A stretch of DNA of 64,000 nt from assembly GCF_001613345.1 (NCBI RefSeq), contig NZ_BDCE01000044.1:164936-228935 (forward strand). Reading direction: 5' to 3'. Every line of letters starts with the position of its first letter. Position 1 is the first letter of the stretch. A model generated the notes under the pieces. The model was not told the DNA's origin, searched no databases, and was given only the letters and a program-made list of their open reading frames with translations. A program made the position numbers and the translations under genes. Origin of the DNA: Nocardia uniformis NBRC 13702 (GTDB lineage Bacteria; Actinomycetota; Actinomycetes; Mycobacteriales; Mycobacteriaceae). Shown in pieces: positions 46,401-53,201 of this stretch.

Positions 46401-46616
46401 GATCTGGCGCTGCGAGATCAACAGCCCGAGCAGGCCGCGCGGCTGCTCGCGGCCAGCGCGGGCGTGCGCGGTCTGTCGGATCGTTCCCATCCGGATGTGG
46501 CCCGGATCGAGCAGTCCGCGCGAGGCATTCTCGGTGACGAGGGATTCGCCGAGGCGACCCGGGCGGGGACAGAGTCGAGTTGGGCTGAACTGGCCGCGGT
46601 CACGCTCGGCTCCTGA
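43425..46616 (+). CDS. AfsR/SARP-type transcriptional regulator (BTAD + NB-ARC + TPR)
   Basis: This is a 1063-residue protein. An OmpR-like winged helix (about 1-95, MQIGILGPFEIRTDDGAFAD) and bacterial transcriptional activator domain (about 95-245) are followed by an NTPase module. Walker A IGPGGSGKTRLATETA is near 285 and Walker B LLILDNCEHV near 365. Helical TPR-like repeats fill about 620-1063. Such regulators switch on secondary-metabolite or stress genes in response to signals. The GTG start lacks an upstream ribosome site and may be leaderless. The divergent P450-ferredoxin pair is a likely target (inference). Confidence 0.87.
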   Translation: MQIGILGPFEIRTDDGAFADVPGARLRGLLIALALEPGHAVPKATLVDWIWGEHPPSDAANSLHRLVSRLRKALPEGVVEGQADGYRLRVEPDAVDAVRFERLLAQARNDEGAQRVRRLREALALWRGAAMQDIGLPESAAFDAAVTRLEGLRLTAVEDRFDAEIGIGNGADLVPELTDLVTAHPMRERLVAALIRALAASGRDSDALRVYERTREALADELGVDPSPELSALHVALLRGELGRREENRKTNLRAELTSFVGKGADIEVVRELIADHRLTTLIGPGGSGKTRLATETARILLDDLPDGAWLVELAGLGADGDVAQATLAGLGRRDALLGEAPNADPTDRVIATLREREALLILDNCEHVIESAARFADRVLGECRRLRIIATSREPLGITGEALWLVEPLAVPEVTATPGELESAPAVQLFRDRAAAVRKDLELDAHALATMTRVCRALDGMPLAIELAAARLRTMSLDQLAHRLDDRFRLLTSGSRTALPRHRTLRAVVDWSWELLTDAERVVLRRLSVFAGGASLEAAERVCAAPTFSSDLRAVASAPDSSDAVDAGEVLELLEALSEKSLVRTEGDLAARYRMLGTIKEYAEQRLVEAGESEPARHAHLAYFTEFAEVAEPHLRRAEQLEWLAALEIEHDNIAAAMRGALAADETAAAMRLAAAAGWYWWLGGHKAEGNELIMAAATMSGEVADEIRGTVYAFVVQFVTSGPQGDQFGAAEWIRKTYEISQRVQGGHPALRFAAPLERMLRGPDAFLPAWEALLADTDPWVRALARLQLGKMRILLGHGDRAADADLAKALDEFHAIGDRWGISFARTELANRIAMRGEFAAACEHYEQAIAVVTEVGAIEDVVPMRSRQAQLYWLMDNAESSAAAMAQAQRVAERVAWPTVLAELALSKAELARWSGDAEQAHRQLDVATATLGDDAERSLIRAVTQDILGYLAEDLDAVRQYRIAAFQAASETGHTTLIARALVGIADLALRDQQPEQAARLLAASAGVRGLSDRSHPDVARIEQSARGILGDEGFAEATRAGTESSWAELAAVTLGS

Positions 46617-46631
46617 AGGCAGGGGAAGAGC

Positions 46632-46661
46632 CCGCGAGTACCGACGTGCCGGTGTTCGCGG
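46632..46661. terminator. Bidirectional terminator hairpin
   Basis: The arms CCGCGAGTACCG and CGGTGTTCGCGG pair over 12 bp with two G-U pairs and a 6-nt loop. It fits exactly between the convergent stops of the SARP gene (46616) and the DUF4097 gene (46662). Confidence 0.7.
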
Positions 46662-47498
46662 TCAACTCGCCGCACGTTGAATAATGATATCGCCACGCCG
46701 CGTGCGCGCATTGATCGTGACCTTGTCGCCGAATGTGTCGAAGTCGTGTTGTGCTGCAACAGAGTTGCGCACCGACCCGCGCTTGCTGTCGGCATCGACC
46801 AGGGCGGCAGCGCTCGCGCCGACGCCGACCTCGATAGTTCCCGAGTGGTTCTCCAGTTGCGCGTGCCCGCCTGTCATCCGACCGATTCGAATGTCGCCAC
46901 TGCCGGTCGTGGCGGTGACGCCGGCGTCGGCGCGGTCGATATCGAAACCACCACTGCCACTGCTGAGATCGAGGTCGGCCGAGGCGTGACCGATCCAGGT
47001 CTGCCCGCCCGAGCTCGACAGTCCGACCGCGCCATGGGCTTCGTTGATCCGCACCGCGACCACGCTGCCGTTGATATCGGCGCGTCCGGCGATACGGCCG
47101 ACCACGATCTCCCCGGCCGAGCTGTTCGCGCGCAGTGCGTCGATGTGATCCAGCTGGACCCGACTCGACGCCATATGCAATTCGTACTCGCCGAAGGAGC
47201 CGTCGGCGTGCACACTCGAATGCGTCAGGTACGTCACCACGCTGGAGCCGGTGGGTAGTTCGATCGTGATCGCCACCGAACCGTCCTTGCCGCCTGAGGT
47301 GGTGGTCTTGACCGACAGCCGCCCGCCGGCGAATGCGACCCTGGTCTTGTCGGCCACCTTGACGTCGTGCCGGTTCGCCTGGTCGATGGGTTCGACCAGT
47401 ACGACGGTGTCGGTCCGATCGCTCGCGATGACCCGCACCCGAGCGCCGGCGACCTGCACGGTGGCGGCGATGGGCCCCGGCGTGGCGAAGGTAGACAT
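46662..47498 (-). CDS. DUF4097-family beta-helix protein
   Basis: This is a 278-residue protein of repeated short beta strands rich in Gly, Ser, Asp and Val (SSAGEIVVGRIAGRADINGS, SSSGGQTWIG, TTGSGDIRIGRMTGG, NHSGTIEVGVGASAAAL), the DUF4097 'putative adhesin' pattern. There is no signal peptide, so it is probably cytosolic. The ATG at 47498 is preceded by AGGAGA. Function is unknown. Confidence 0.8.
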   Translation of the reverse strand: MSTFATPGPIAATVQVAGARVRVIASDRTDTVVLVEPIDQANRHDVKVADKTRVAFAGGRLSVKTTTSGGKDGSVAITIELPTGSSVVTYLTHSSVHADGSFGEYELHMASSRVQLDHIDALRANSSAGEIVVGRIAGRADINGSVVAVRINEAHGAVGLSSSGGQTWIGHASADLDLSSGSGGFDIDRADAGVTATTGSGDIRIGRMTGGHAQLENHSGTIEVGVGASAAALVDADSKRGSVRNSVAAQHDFDTFGDKVTINARTRRGDIIIQRAAS

Positions 47499-47784
47499 AG
47501 CGGCTCTCCTGCTGTTCGGTCCCGGCCTGTTCATGGGGACAACCATCGGCCTCCGGCCTGACATCCACCTGACATGCCCCTGTCACGACCACTGCGAGAA
47601 TCTGATGGGAGACGGGGCGGTTTCGGTGCATCGAATAGGAGGGTCTACCAGGCTGTCGCCGCGGTCGCGGGCACCAGTGCCGGACGCGCCGCTCGATGCG
47701 ATCGTCGAGGAGGCTGTCGGTCGGGCCGTCCGCTAGAAGCGTCGCGAATGAGATCCAGCGACTTCGCGCTACGGCGCGATCGGG

Positions 47785-47967
47785 TCAAAAGTACATTGCC
47801 AGCAGCAAGCCGACGGTCGCGAGGGCGGCGACCAGCGCCAAAGCCAGTGCCTTGCCGACGTCGCGAAATCGATTTCGCCACAAGGGGGTTCGAACCATCT
47901 GGCCTGCGATGGCGAATATCGCGACGGCGATCAGCCATACGCCGATGGCGACCGTTGCGCTGTTCAT
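47785..47967 (-). CDS. Small two-span membrane protein
   Basis: This is a 60-residue protein with two hydrophobic segments (VAIGVWLIAVAIFAIAGQMV; ALALALVAALATVGLLLAMY) joined by a short basic loop (RTPLWRNRFRDVG). GGAAAG precedes the ATG. No family is recognised. It lies between the DUF4097 gene and the formamidase cluster. Confidence 0.6.
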   Translation of the reverse strand: MNSATVAIGVWLIAVAIFAIAGQMVRTPLWRNRFRDVGKALALALVAALATVGLLLAMYF

Positions 47968-48038
47968 CGGAACTTTCCGATCTCATATAGGTGGCGCTCG
48001 ATGCCATCGCGCACAGCTGGATCGGTGCCAGTCATGAC

Positions 48039-48078
48039 GAGGAACTCGCCGGGCAGCTCGGTGCGCGGCGAGTTCCTC
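48039..48078. terminator. Perfect 13-bp hairpin downstream of the formamidase cluster
   Basis: GAGGAACTCGCCG and CGGCGAGTTCCTC form a perfect stem with a 14-nt loop, 90 bp past the formamidase stop. It likely ends the fmd transcript on the minus strand. Confidence 0.65.
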
Positions 48079-48168
48079 ATATGCGAATGCCAATTCCTCA
48101 CAGTCATCCTCGTTCGGATCGTGACGGTACTTCATCGACGGTCCGACGCGATGTGGAAGGGCGACGAT

Positions 48169-49422
48169 TCAGCGGGTGGCGCGAGGAGCGCCCATACCGG
48201 GGTCGATGGTGATCGGGCCCGCGGCGGTGGGGACAATGGGGAAGTCGAAGATGGCGGTGGGAATGTAGACCGTCGCACAGGAATTCGGGATATCGACCAC
48301 GCCGGAGAAGCGGCCCTCGATGGGGGCCGCGCCCAGGAGCAGGTACGCCTGCTCGCGGCTGTAGCCGAATTTGCTGAGGTAGTCGATGGCGTGCAGGCAG
48401 GCCCGTTCGAAGGACAGCTGGGAGTCGAGGTAGCGCTGTTCGCCGTCGAGGGTGACCGAGGTGCCCGAAAATGCCAGGTACTCGGTGTAATTGGGACCTT
48501 CGTTACCGGGCATGAAGATGGCGTTCTCGCTGACGCCGTAGAGCTCCATACCGTTCTTGATCAGATCGACGCGCAGATCGAGGAAGCCGCCCATTTCGAT
48601 CGCACCGCAGAAGGTGATCTCGCCGTCGCCCTGGGAGAAGTGCAGGTCGCCGACGGAGAGCTTCGCGCCGTCCACGAAGACCGGGTAGAAGACGCGGCTG
48701 CCCCGGGTCAGGTTCTTGATGTCCTGATTGCCACCGTTCTCGCGGGGTGGGGCGGTACGCGCGGCTTCGGCTGCGGCACGGTCGAATTCGGCACCGGAGA
48801 GGGAGCCGAGAATGGCGTCGCGCGGTTCCGGCGGCAGGGCGAGCGGGGGGACACGCAGCGGATCGGTCGCGATCAGCGCACCCTCGCGGGTGTTCCACTT
48901 CGACAGCAGCGCCGCCGACGGCGCGGTGCCCATGAGTCCGGGATGCATGATGCCGGTGAACTGCACGCCGGGTACGTGCCGGGAGGTGGCGGTGTGTCCG
49001 CTGAAATCCCAGATCGCCTTGTAGGCGTCGGGGAAGTGCTCGGTGAGGAAACCACCGCCATTGTCGGTCGGGAAGATGCCGGTGTAACCCCAGCCCTGGC
49101 CGGCCAGGGGGCCCGAATCCTCCTGCGGGATAGGGCCGATATCGAGGATATCGACAATGAGCAGATCGCCGGGCTGTGCGCCTGCGACGGCGAAAGGTCC
49201 GGACAGGCAGTGCACCGTACTCAGCGGCGCGTTCAGCACATCGTCGGCGGAATCGTCGTTATGAATGGCACCGTCGAACCATTCGCGCACATGCACCCGG
49301 AACTCGTCACCCGGCTGCACGGTCACCGGTGCGGGAATATCGGGATGCCAACGGTTGTGTCCGACGATCTTCTGCTCGGTGAACTTCTTGCCGGAATCCA
49401 GCGGGAACAGCAGTTCGGGCAT
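48169..49422 (-). CDS. fmdA: Formamidase/acetamidase
   Basis: This is a 417-residue cytosolic enzyme of the FmdA_AmdA family, hydrolysing formamide or acetamide to ammonia plus the acid. The sequence is typical from the start (PELLFPLDSGKKFTEQKIVG) through NRWHPDIPAPVTVQPGDEFR, GDLLIVDILDIGPIPQEDSG and GDLHFSQGDGEITFCGAIEM to the C-terminal end. The ATG at 49422 has AAGGAGG upstream. It lies with FmdB-type and amide-binding protein genes, so the cluster supplies nitrogen from short amides. Confidence 0.92.
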   Translation of the reverse strand: MPELLFPLDSGKKFTEQKIVGHNRWHPDIPAPVTVQPGDEFRVHVREWFDGAIHNDDSADDVLNAPLSTVHCLSGPFAVAGAQPGDLLIVDILDIGPIPQEDSGPLAGQGWGYTGIFPTDNGGGFLTEHFPDAYKAIWDFSGHTATSRHVPGVQFTGIMHPGLMGTAPSAALLSKWNTREGALIATDPLRVPPLALPPEPRDAILGSLSGAEFDRAAAEAARTAPPRENGGNQDIKNLTRGSRVFYPVFVDGAKLSVGDLHFSQGDGEITFCGAIEMGGFLDLRVDLIKNGMELYGVSENAIFMPGNEGPNYTEYLAFSGTSVTLDGEQRYLDSQLSFERACLHAIDYLSKFGYSREQAYLLLGAAPIEGRFSGVVDIPNSCATVYIPTAIFDFPIVPTAAGPITIDPGMGAPRATR

Positions 49423-49439
49423 GGGGCCCTCCTTCGGGT

Positions 49440-49712
49440 TCAGGGGCGGGGGAGTTTGTGGTGCAACGGATTCCGGGTCAGGGCGGCACCTCGCGCGGCG
49501 GGTGCGCCGACGACGGCGGGCTCGCTCGCGGTGCGGGTGGTGGCGTCGATGAGCCGGGCGGCGGCCGAGCCGGGGCGAATGAACGCACCGCCCGGTTGTC
49601 GCCTGCTCGTGGCCGCGCATCCTGGACAGTCCACCGCCGCCGGGACCTCGGCCATCGCGAAGCTCCGATCGAAGCTGCCGCAGTCGCGACAGCGGAACTC
49701 GTAGAGGGGCAC
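49440..49712 (-). CDS. FmdB-family zinc-ribbon protein
   Basis: This is a 90-residue protein. PLYEFRCRDCG and VDCPGCAATSRR give the CxxC...CxxC zinc ribbon. FmdB was named as a regulator of formamidase in Methylophilus. A low-complexity tail follows. The GTG at 49712 gives the classical VPLYEF start; a GTG two codons earlier is possible. It sits 17 bp upstream of fmdA. Confidence 0.85.
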   Translation of the reverse strand: MPLYEFRCRDCGSFDRSFAMAEVPAAVDCPGCAATSRRQPGGAFIRPGSAAARLIDATTRTASEPAVVGAPAARGAALTRNPLHHKLPRP

Positions 49713-49833
49713 GCTCACCTCACTTATTTTCAAATGAATGTATTCCGTACGGGAACGATACAAACCCGCGGATGTCGCCGCAGCGGAACCGGCACGTGAA
49801 TACGGCGTTACGTCGACGGCTCGGAGGTGGGGG

Positions 49834-50916
49834 CTATCGACCCAGTTCCGCGAGCACGCTGAAGCGCAGAGCGTCGGCGTCGGCCAGGAAGACCGGCTGC
49901 GTGGTGTGCGCACCGCGCACTCGTACCTCGCCGCGTGGCCCGCCGTAACTGACCTGCGCCGCATGGCGTTCGATGGCGCGCAGGTCCAGGCTCCGGGCGG
50001 TCTCGGCCAGGGAGGCGAACAGCAGCATGCCCTCGTAACAGGATTCGCCGATATTGTTCAGCGCGGGCGCGACGGTGCCGAAGCGGCGCACGTAGCGGCT
50101 GCCGAAATCCATCCCCTCCGGGCTGATGACACTCTCGAAATAGCCCGAGGCGGTGTGCAATCCGCGCGTGCTGTCCGGGCCACCGGCGTACAGCACATCC
50201 TCCCCGATCATCATGCTCAGCCGCAGTCGACCGTCGTCGAGTCCGGCGCGGGCGAATGCGCGGTTGAAGGCGGCGCAATCCGCGCCGACCATGAACAGCA
50301 GGACACCTTGGGCGGGCGAGTCGCGGACCAGGTCGAGTGCGTGGCCGAAGCGCCGCCCGCCCAGGGGAATATAGGTTTCGCCGAGGATCTCGATATCGGC
50401 GGTGGTGGCGGCGAATTCTTTCGCCGCCCGCGCGGTTTCCCGAGGCCACACATAGTCGTTGCCGATGACGCACCAGCGACGAATTCCCAATTCCGCGCGC
50501 AGCCAGCGCAATGCGGGGAAGAGTTGCTGATCGGGTGTCTCCCCGACCATATAGACGCCGTCGGAATCCTCACCGCCCTCGTAGAAGGTGGTGTAGACGT
50601 AGGGAATTCGGCCCGCCGTCTGCGGTGTGATCACTTTTCGAGCATTGGACAGATGCCAGCCGACGACCCCGTCGATCTGCCCGAGATCCACCATCCGGCC
50701 GATTCGCGCGGCCAATTCCGGCAGGGGCGCACCGGCATCGACCGCATGCAGCCGCACCGGGCGATCCAGAATGCCGCCCATGGCATTGATATCCTCGACG
50801 GCGAGGTCGGCGCACGCCTCGGCGGAGGGGCCGAACAAACCGGCCGGCCCACTCAGCGGAACGACCAGCGCTATATCGACAGTCGAGCGGCTACCGCGAG
50901 AAGTGAAGCGTGCCAT
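49834..50916 (-). CDS. Cytosolic amide/urea-binding protein (AmiC/UrtA-like periplasmic-binding fold)
   Basis: This is a 360-residue type I periplasmic-binding-fold protein (IALVVPLSGPAGLFGPSAEA start; VVGWHLSNARK; VYMVGETPDQQLFPALRWLR). It lacks any signal peptide or lipobox, as in Pseudomonas AmiC, which senses amides inside the cell and controls amidase expression. No ABC permease genes are present, so a sensor role fits better than transport (inference). It is divergent from a MarR gene and upstream of fmdB-fmdA. Confidence 0.8.
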   Translation of the reverse strand: MARFTSRGSRSTVDIALVVPLSGPAGLFGPSAEACADLAVEDINAMGGILDRPVRLHAVDAGAPLPELAARIGRMVDLGQIDGVVGWHLSNARKVITPQTAGRIPYVYTTFYEGGEDSDGVYMVGETPDQQLFPALRWLRAELGIRRWCVIGNDYVWPRETARAAKEFAATTADIEILGETYIPLGGRRFGHALDLVRDSPAQGVLLFMVGADCAAFNRAFARAGLDDGRLRLSMMIGEDVLYAGGPDSTRGLHTASGYFESVISPEGMDFGSRYVRRFGTVAPALNNIGESCYEGMLLFASLAETARSLDLRAIERHAAQVSYGGPRGEVRVRGAHTTQPVFLADADALRFSVLAELGR

Positions 50917-50980
50917 GGAAAATCACCACCGCATATTTCCATGTGAATCTTTAAAGTACGACGTTGTATATAGTGCTTCC

Positions 50981-51421
50981 GTGGACGATAGCACTGCCCC
51001 CGCTGCCCTGGCAGAGCTGGCGCGATTGGCGCGTCTGGCTTCCCACGAGCTGGATCGCGCGATCGCGGCATGTATCGGTGAAACCTCCGTCGGGCGCTGG
51101 CATGTGCTCGAAGCCGTCGCCGCGGGCTCCGGCCGCTCCATGTCACAACTCGCCGAGGTCACCCTGCTGAGCGGTGCCAGCCTGACCCGGCTGATCGACG
51201 CCATGATCGACGACAACCTGGTCCACCGCAGGGTCGACGACACCGACCGTCGCCGCGTCCTGGTCTTCCCCACCCGCCGCGGCCTGATCACCCACCAGGT
51301 AATGACGAAGGCGCTCAACGAGACCGGACTCGACCTACTCGCCGACGACCGTGGCCGCCTGGCCCGCTCCCTGACCAGGCTGGTCACCCGGATTCAGCAG
51401 ACCGAGCCCGTCCACGCCTAG
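50981..51421 (+). CDS. MarR-family regulator of the amidase cluster
   Basis: This is a 146-residue MarR-type winged helix (GRSMSQLAEVTLLSGASLTR recognition region; VHRRVDDTDRRRVLVFPT wing with the conserved DxRR). The GTG at 50981 is the first plausible start. TATATA at 50966-50971 ends nine bases before it, so the mRNA is probably leaderless. It is divergent from the amide-binding protein gene and likely represses the fmd genes, with amides or a metabolite as inducer (inference). Confidence 0.8.
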   Translation: MDDSTAPAALAELARLARLASHELDRAIAACIGETSVGRWHVLEAVAAGSGRSMSQLAEVTLLSGASLTRLIDAMIDDNLVHRRVDDTDRRRVLVFPTRRGLITHQVMTKALNETGLDLLADDRGRLARSLTRLVTRIQQTEPVHA

Positions 51422-51569
51422 CGGCGATTCCGCAGCAGCGCGGTAGCCGGGTTCGCGGCGAGGGCAACTGGCGCGGCATCGATGGTGCGCCGATTCGTGA
51501 CGCTTATGGGCGAATGTGGTCAGTGCCACCGCGACACCCCGGGTTCGGGGTCATGCTCGATGGCCAATA

Positions 51570-51579
51570 GTTAGCTAAC
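51570..51579. promoter_or_regulatory. Short perfect palindrome upstream of the mannosyltransferase gene
   Basis: GTTAGCTAAC is a perfect 10-bp palindrome 9 bp before the GTG of the GT87 gene. It may be an operator or part of the promoter; evidence is only position and symmetry. Confidence 0.3.
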
Positions 51580-51588
51580 GTAATTGGT

Positions 51589-52818
51589 GTGGGTGACGCG
51601 CGGACGGTGGAACTTCCCCGTTCGAGCGCAACCATTTTCGTTTTGGCCGCGACCGCCGCTGCCGCGGTTGTCCTGCTGTTCACGACGGTCGATCCGTGGT
51701 TGGACAAGGCCGGAATCCTGGTCGGCGGTCTCGACGCGCATATCTATCGGGACGGGGCGCTGCGGATTCTGTGGGGCCGCCCGCTGTACACCGAGCCGAC
51801 CCTGTTCGGACTGCTCTACACCTACACTCCGTTTTCCACCATCGTCTTCTTGCCAATTGTATTGGTGCCGTGGGCCTATGTGACCGACGTCTGGCTGGCC
51901 GCGAACCTGATGGTGCTGTTCGCGTGCGTCCGATTGTGCTGGCGCATGCTCGAGTATCGGTCGAATACGTGGTTGACGGTGGTCAGCGGTTTGCTGGCGA
52001 TCAGCTGTGTATTCATCGAACCGGTGCGCACCACGCTGTATTTCGGTCAGATCAACCTGTGGCTGATGTTGCTGGTGCTGTGGGACTTCTCGCGCAACGA
52101 CGGAGACCGCCTGCGGGGGATCGGCGTCGGGATCGCCGCCGGGATCAAACTCGTGCCCGGGTACTTCATCGTGCAGTTCCTCGTCCTGCGGCAGTGGCGC
52201 TCGGCGGCCATCGCGTCCGCGGTGTTCCTCGGGTCGATCGCGGTGGCGTGGATCGTACTGCCCACGGATTCCCGGCAGTACTGGTTCTCGACATTCGTGC
52301 GGTCCGACCGCATTGCCGAGGCCACCCATCCCGCCAACCAATCCATCCGCGGTGTACTCGCGCACCTGATGGGACACGCGCCGCCGCTGTGGTTGTGGCT
52401 GCTCATCGCCGCAGCCGTGGCGGTGGCGGGTTCGATGATCGCCAAGGCGCTGCACGATCGGGGCGAGCGGTTGCTGGCCGTCACGCTGACCGGTCTCACC
52501 GCCTGTGCCGTCTCCCCCTTCTCCTGGGGGCATCACTGGGTCTGGTTCGTGCCCCTGCTCGTCTACCTCGTCCACCGAGCACTGACGTCGCCGTGGTGGG
52601 GGCTCGTCGCGGTAGCGCTCTACGTCTCGGTCGCCGCCTGGACCTATCGGTGGGACGAGACCTGGGTGTCGATCGGGCTCTTCCTCTTTCCGCCATCGTG
52701 GCCGATCGCCCCGATCCTGATGAACATCTATGTCCTCGTGTACCTGATCACGCTGGCGGGCGCGGCGTGGACGCCGCGTGCGGGATCGGCGTTCAGGTTC
52801 GCGGTTCGTTCTCGATGA
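51589..52818 (+). CDS. GT87-family polyprenyl-phosphate-mannose alpha-1,2-mannosyltransferase
   Basis: This is a 409-residue polytopic glycosyltransferase (DUF2029/GT87, C-type GT fold) with about ten spans. The catalytic-region acidic loop is GGLDAHIYRDGALRI, and conserved LLYTYTPFSTIVFLP and FSWGHHWVW segments follow. Family members, such as PimE, transfer mannose from polyprenyl-phosphate-mannose to phosphatidylinositol mannosides or lipomannan on the outer face of the membrane. The exact acceptor cannot be told. The GTG start has no clear ribosome site. Confidence 0.85.
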   Translation: MGDARTVELPRSSATIFVLAATAAAAVVLLFTTVDPWLDKAGILVGGLDAHIYRDGALRILWGRPLYTEPTLFGLLYTYTPFSTIVFLPIVLVPWAYVTDVWLAANLMVLFACVRLCWRMLEYRSNTWLTVVSGLLAISCVFIEPVRTTLYFGQINLWLMLLVLWDFSRNDGDRLRGIGVGIAAGIKLVPGYFIVQFLVLRQWRSAAIASAVFLGSIAVAWIVLPTDSRQYWFSTFVRSDRIAEATHPANQSIRGVLAHLMGHAPPLWLWLLIAAAVAVAGSMIAKALHDRGERLLAVTLTGLTACAVSPFSWGHHWVWFVPLLVYLVHRALTSPWWGLVAVALYVSVAAWTYRWDETWVSIGLFLFPPSWPIAPILMNIYVLVYLITLAGAAWTPRAGSAFRFAVRSR

Positions 52819-53025
52819 ATATCGTTGCGTGCCTGACTGTTCCGGACACCTCCGGCAGTTCGGCCGGTGGCGTCCAGATGGCGAAATCATCGTGGCTGTC
52901 GCTGTAGTAGTACTTCTCGTCTCGCGGGTGTGTCGATCGACCGATAACCCCAATGGGTGCTTGACCAGCTAAAAGTGGCCCAGGTCACAGTTTGATAGCG
53001 GTTGGCTCTTTCTTCCTGCAAAAGC
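52819..53025. other. Intergenic region before the SulP-carbonic anhydrase genes
   Basis: Together with the promoter and leader to 53201, this gap is about 380 bp. No gene was found. After the promoter, the leader contains repeated CGCTCCGCTG/CTCGCTCC blocks (about 53086-53118) of unknown meaning. Confidence 0.45.
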
Positions 53026-53055
53026 TTTTCATCACCTTTGCCGACTCTTTACGAT
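53026..53055 (+). promoter_or_regulatory. Promoter of first SulP-carbonic anhydrase gene
   Basis: TTTTCA (53026-53031) and TACGAT (53050-53055) are spaced by 18 bp. The block CTTTACGATTAGCC and the following GCCTTCGCT recur in front of the second copy at 55482-55511, so the element was duplicated with the gene and kept. Confidence 0.6.
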
Positions 53056-53201
53056 TAGCCCGGCCTTCGCTGAGTATCCGCTCCGCTGGGGGTCTCGCTC
53101 CGCTGAGGCCTCGCTCCACGGCTTCGCCCGCCCGCTCTCGATGCCAGTACATGTTGACCGATGAACCGGATCGCCTGAAGTCGATTCGGCGAAGGAGAGA
53201 T

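Noticed and set aside
49834..50916. Annotation as the lipoprotein of an ABC urea/amide importer
   Set aside because: There is no signal peptide or lipobox and no permease or ATPase genes, so a cytosolic sensor is more likely.
53086..53118. Short CRISPR-like array from repeated CGCTCCGCTG blocks
   Set aside because: The units are about 10 bp with no spacers of constant length and no cas genes. It is only a simple degenerate repeat.
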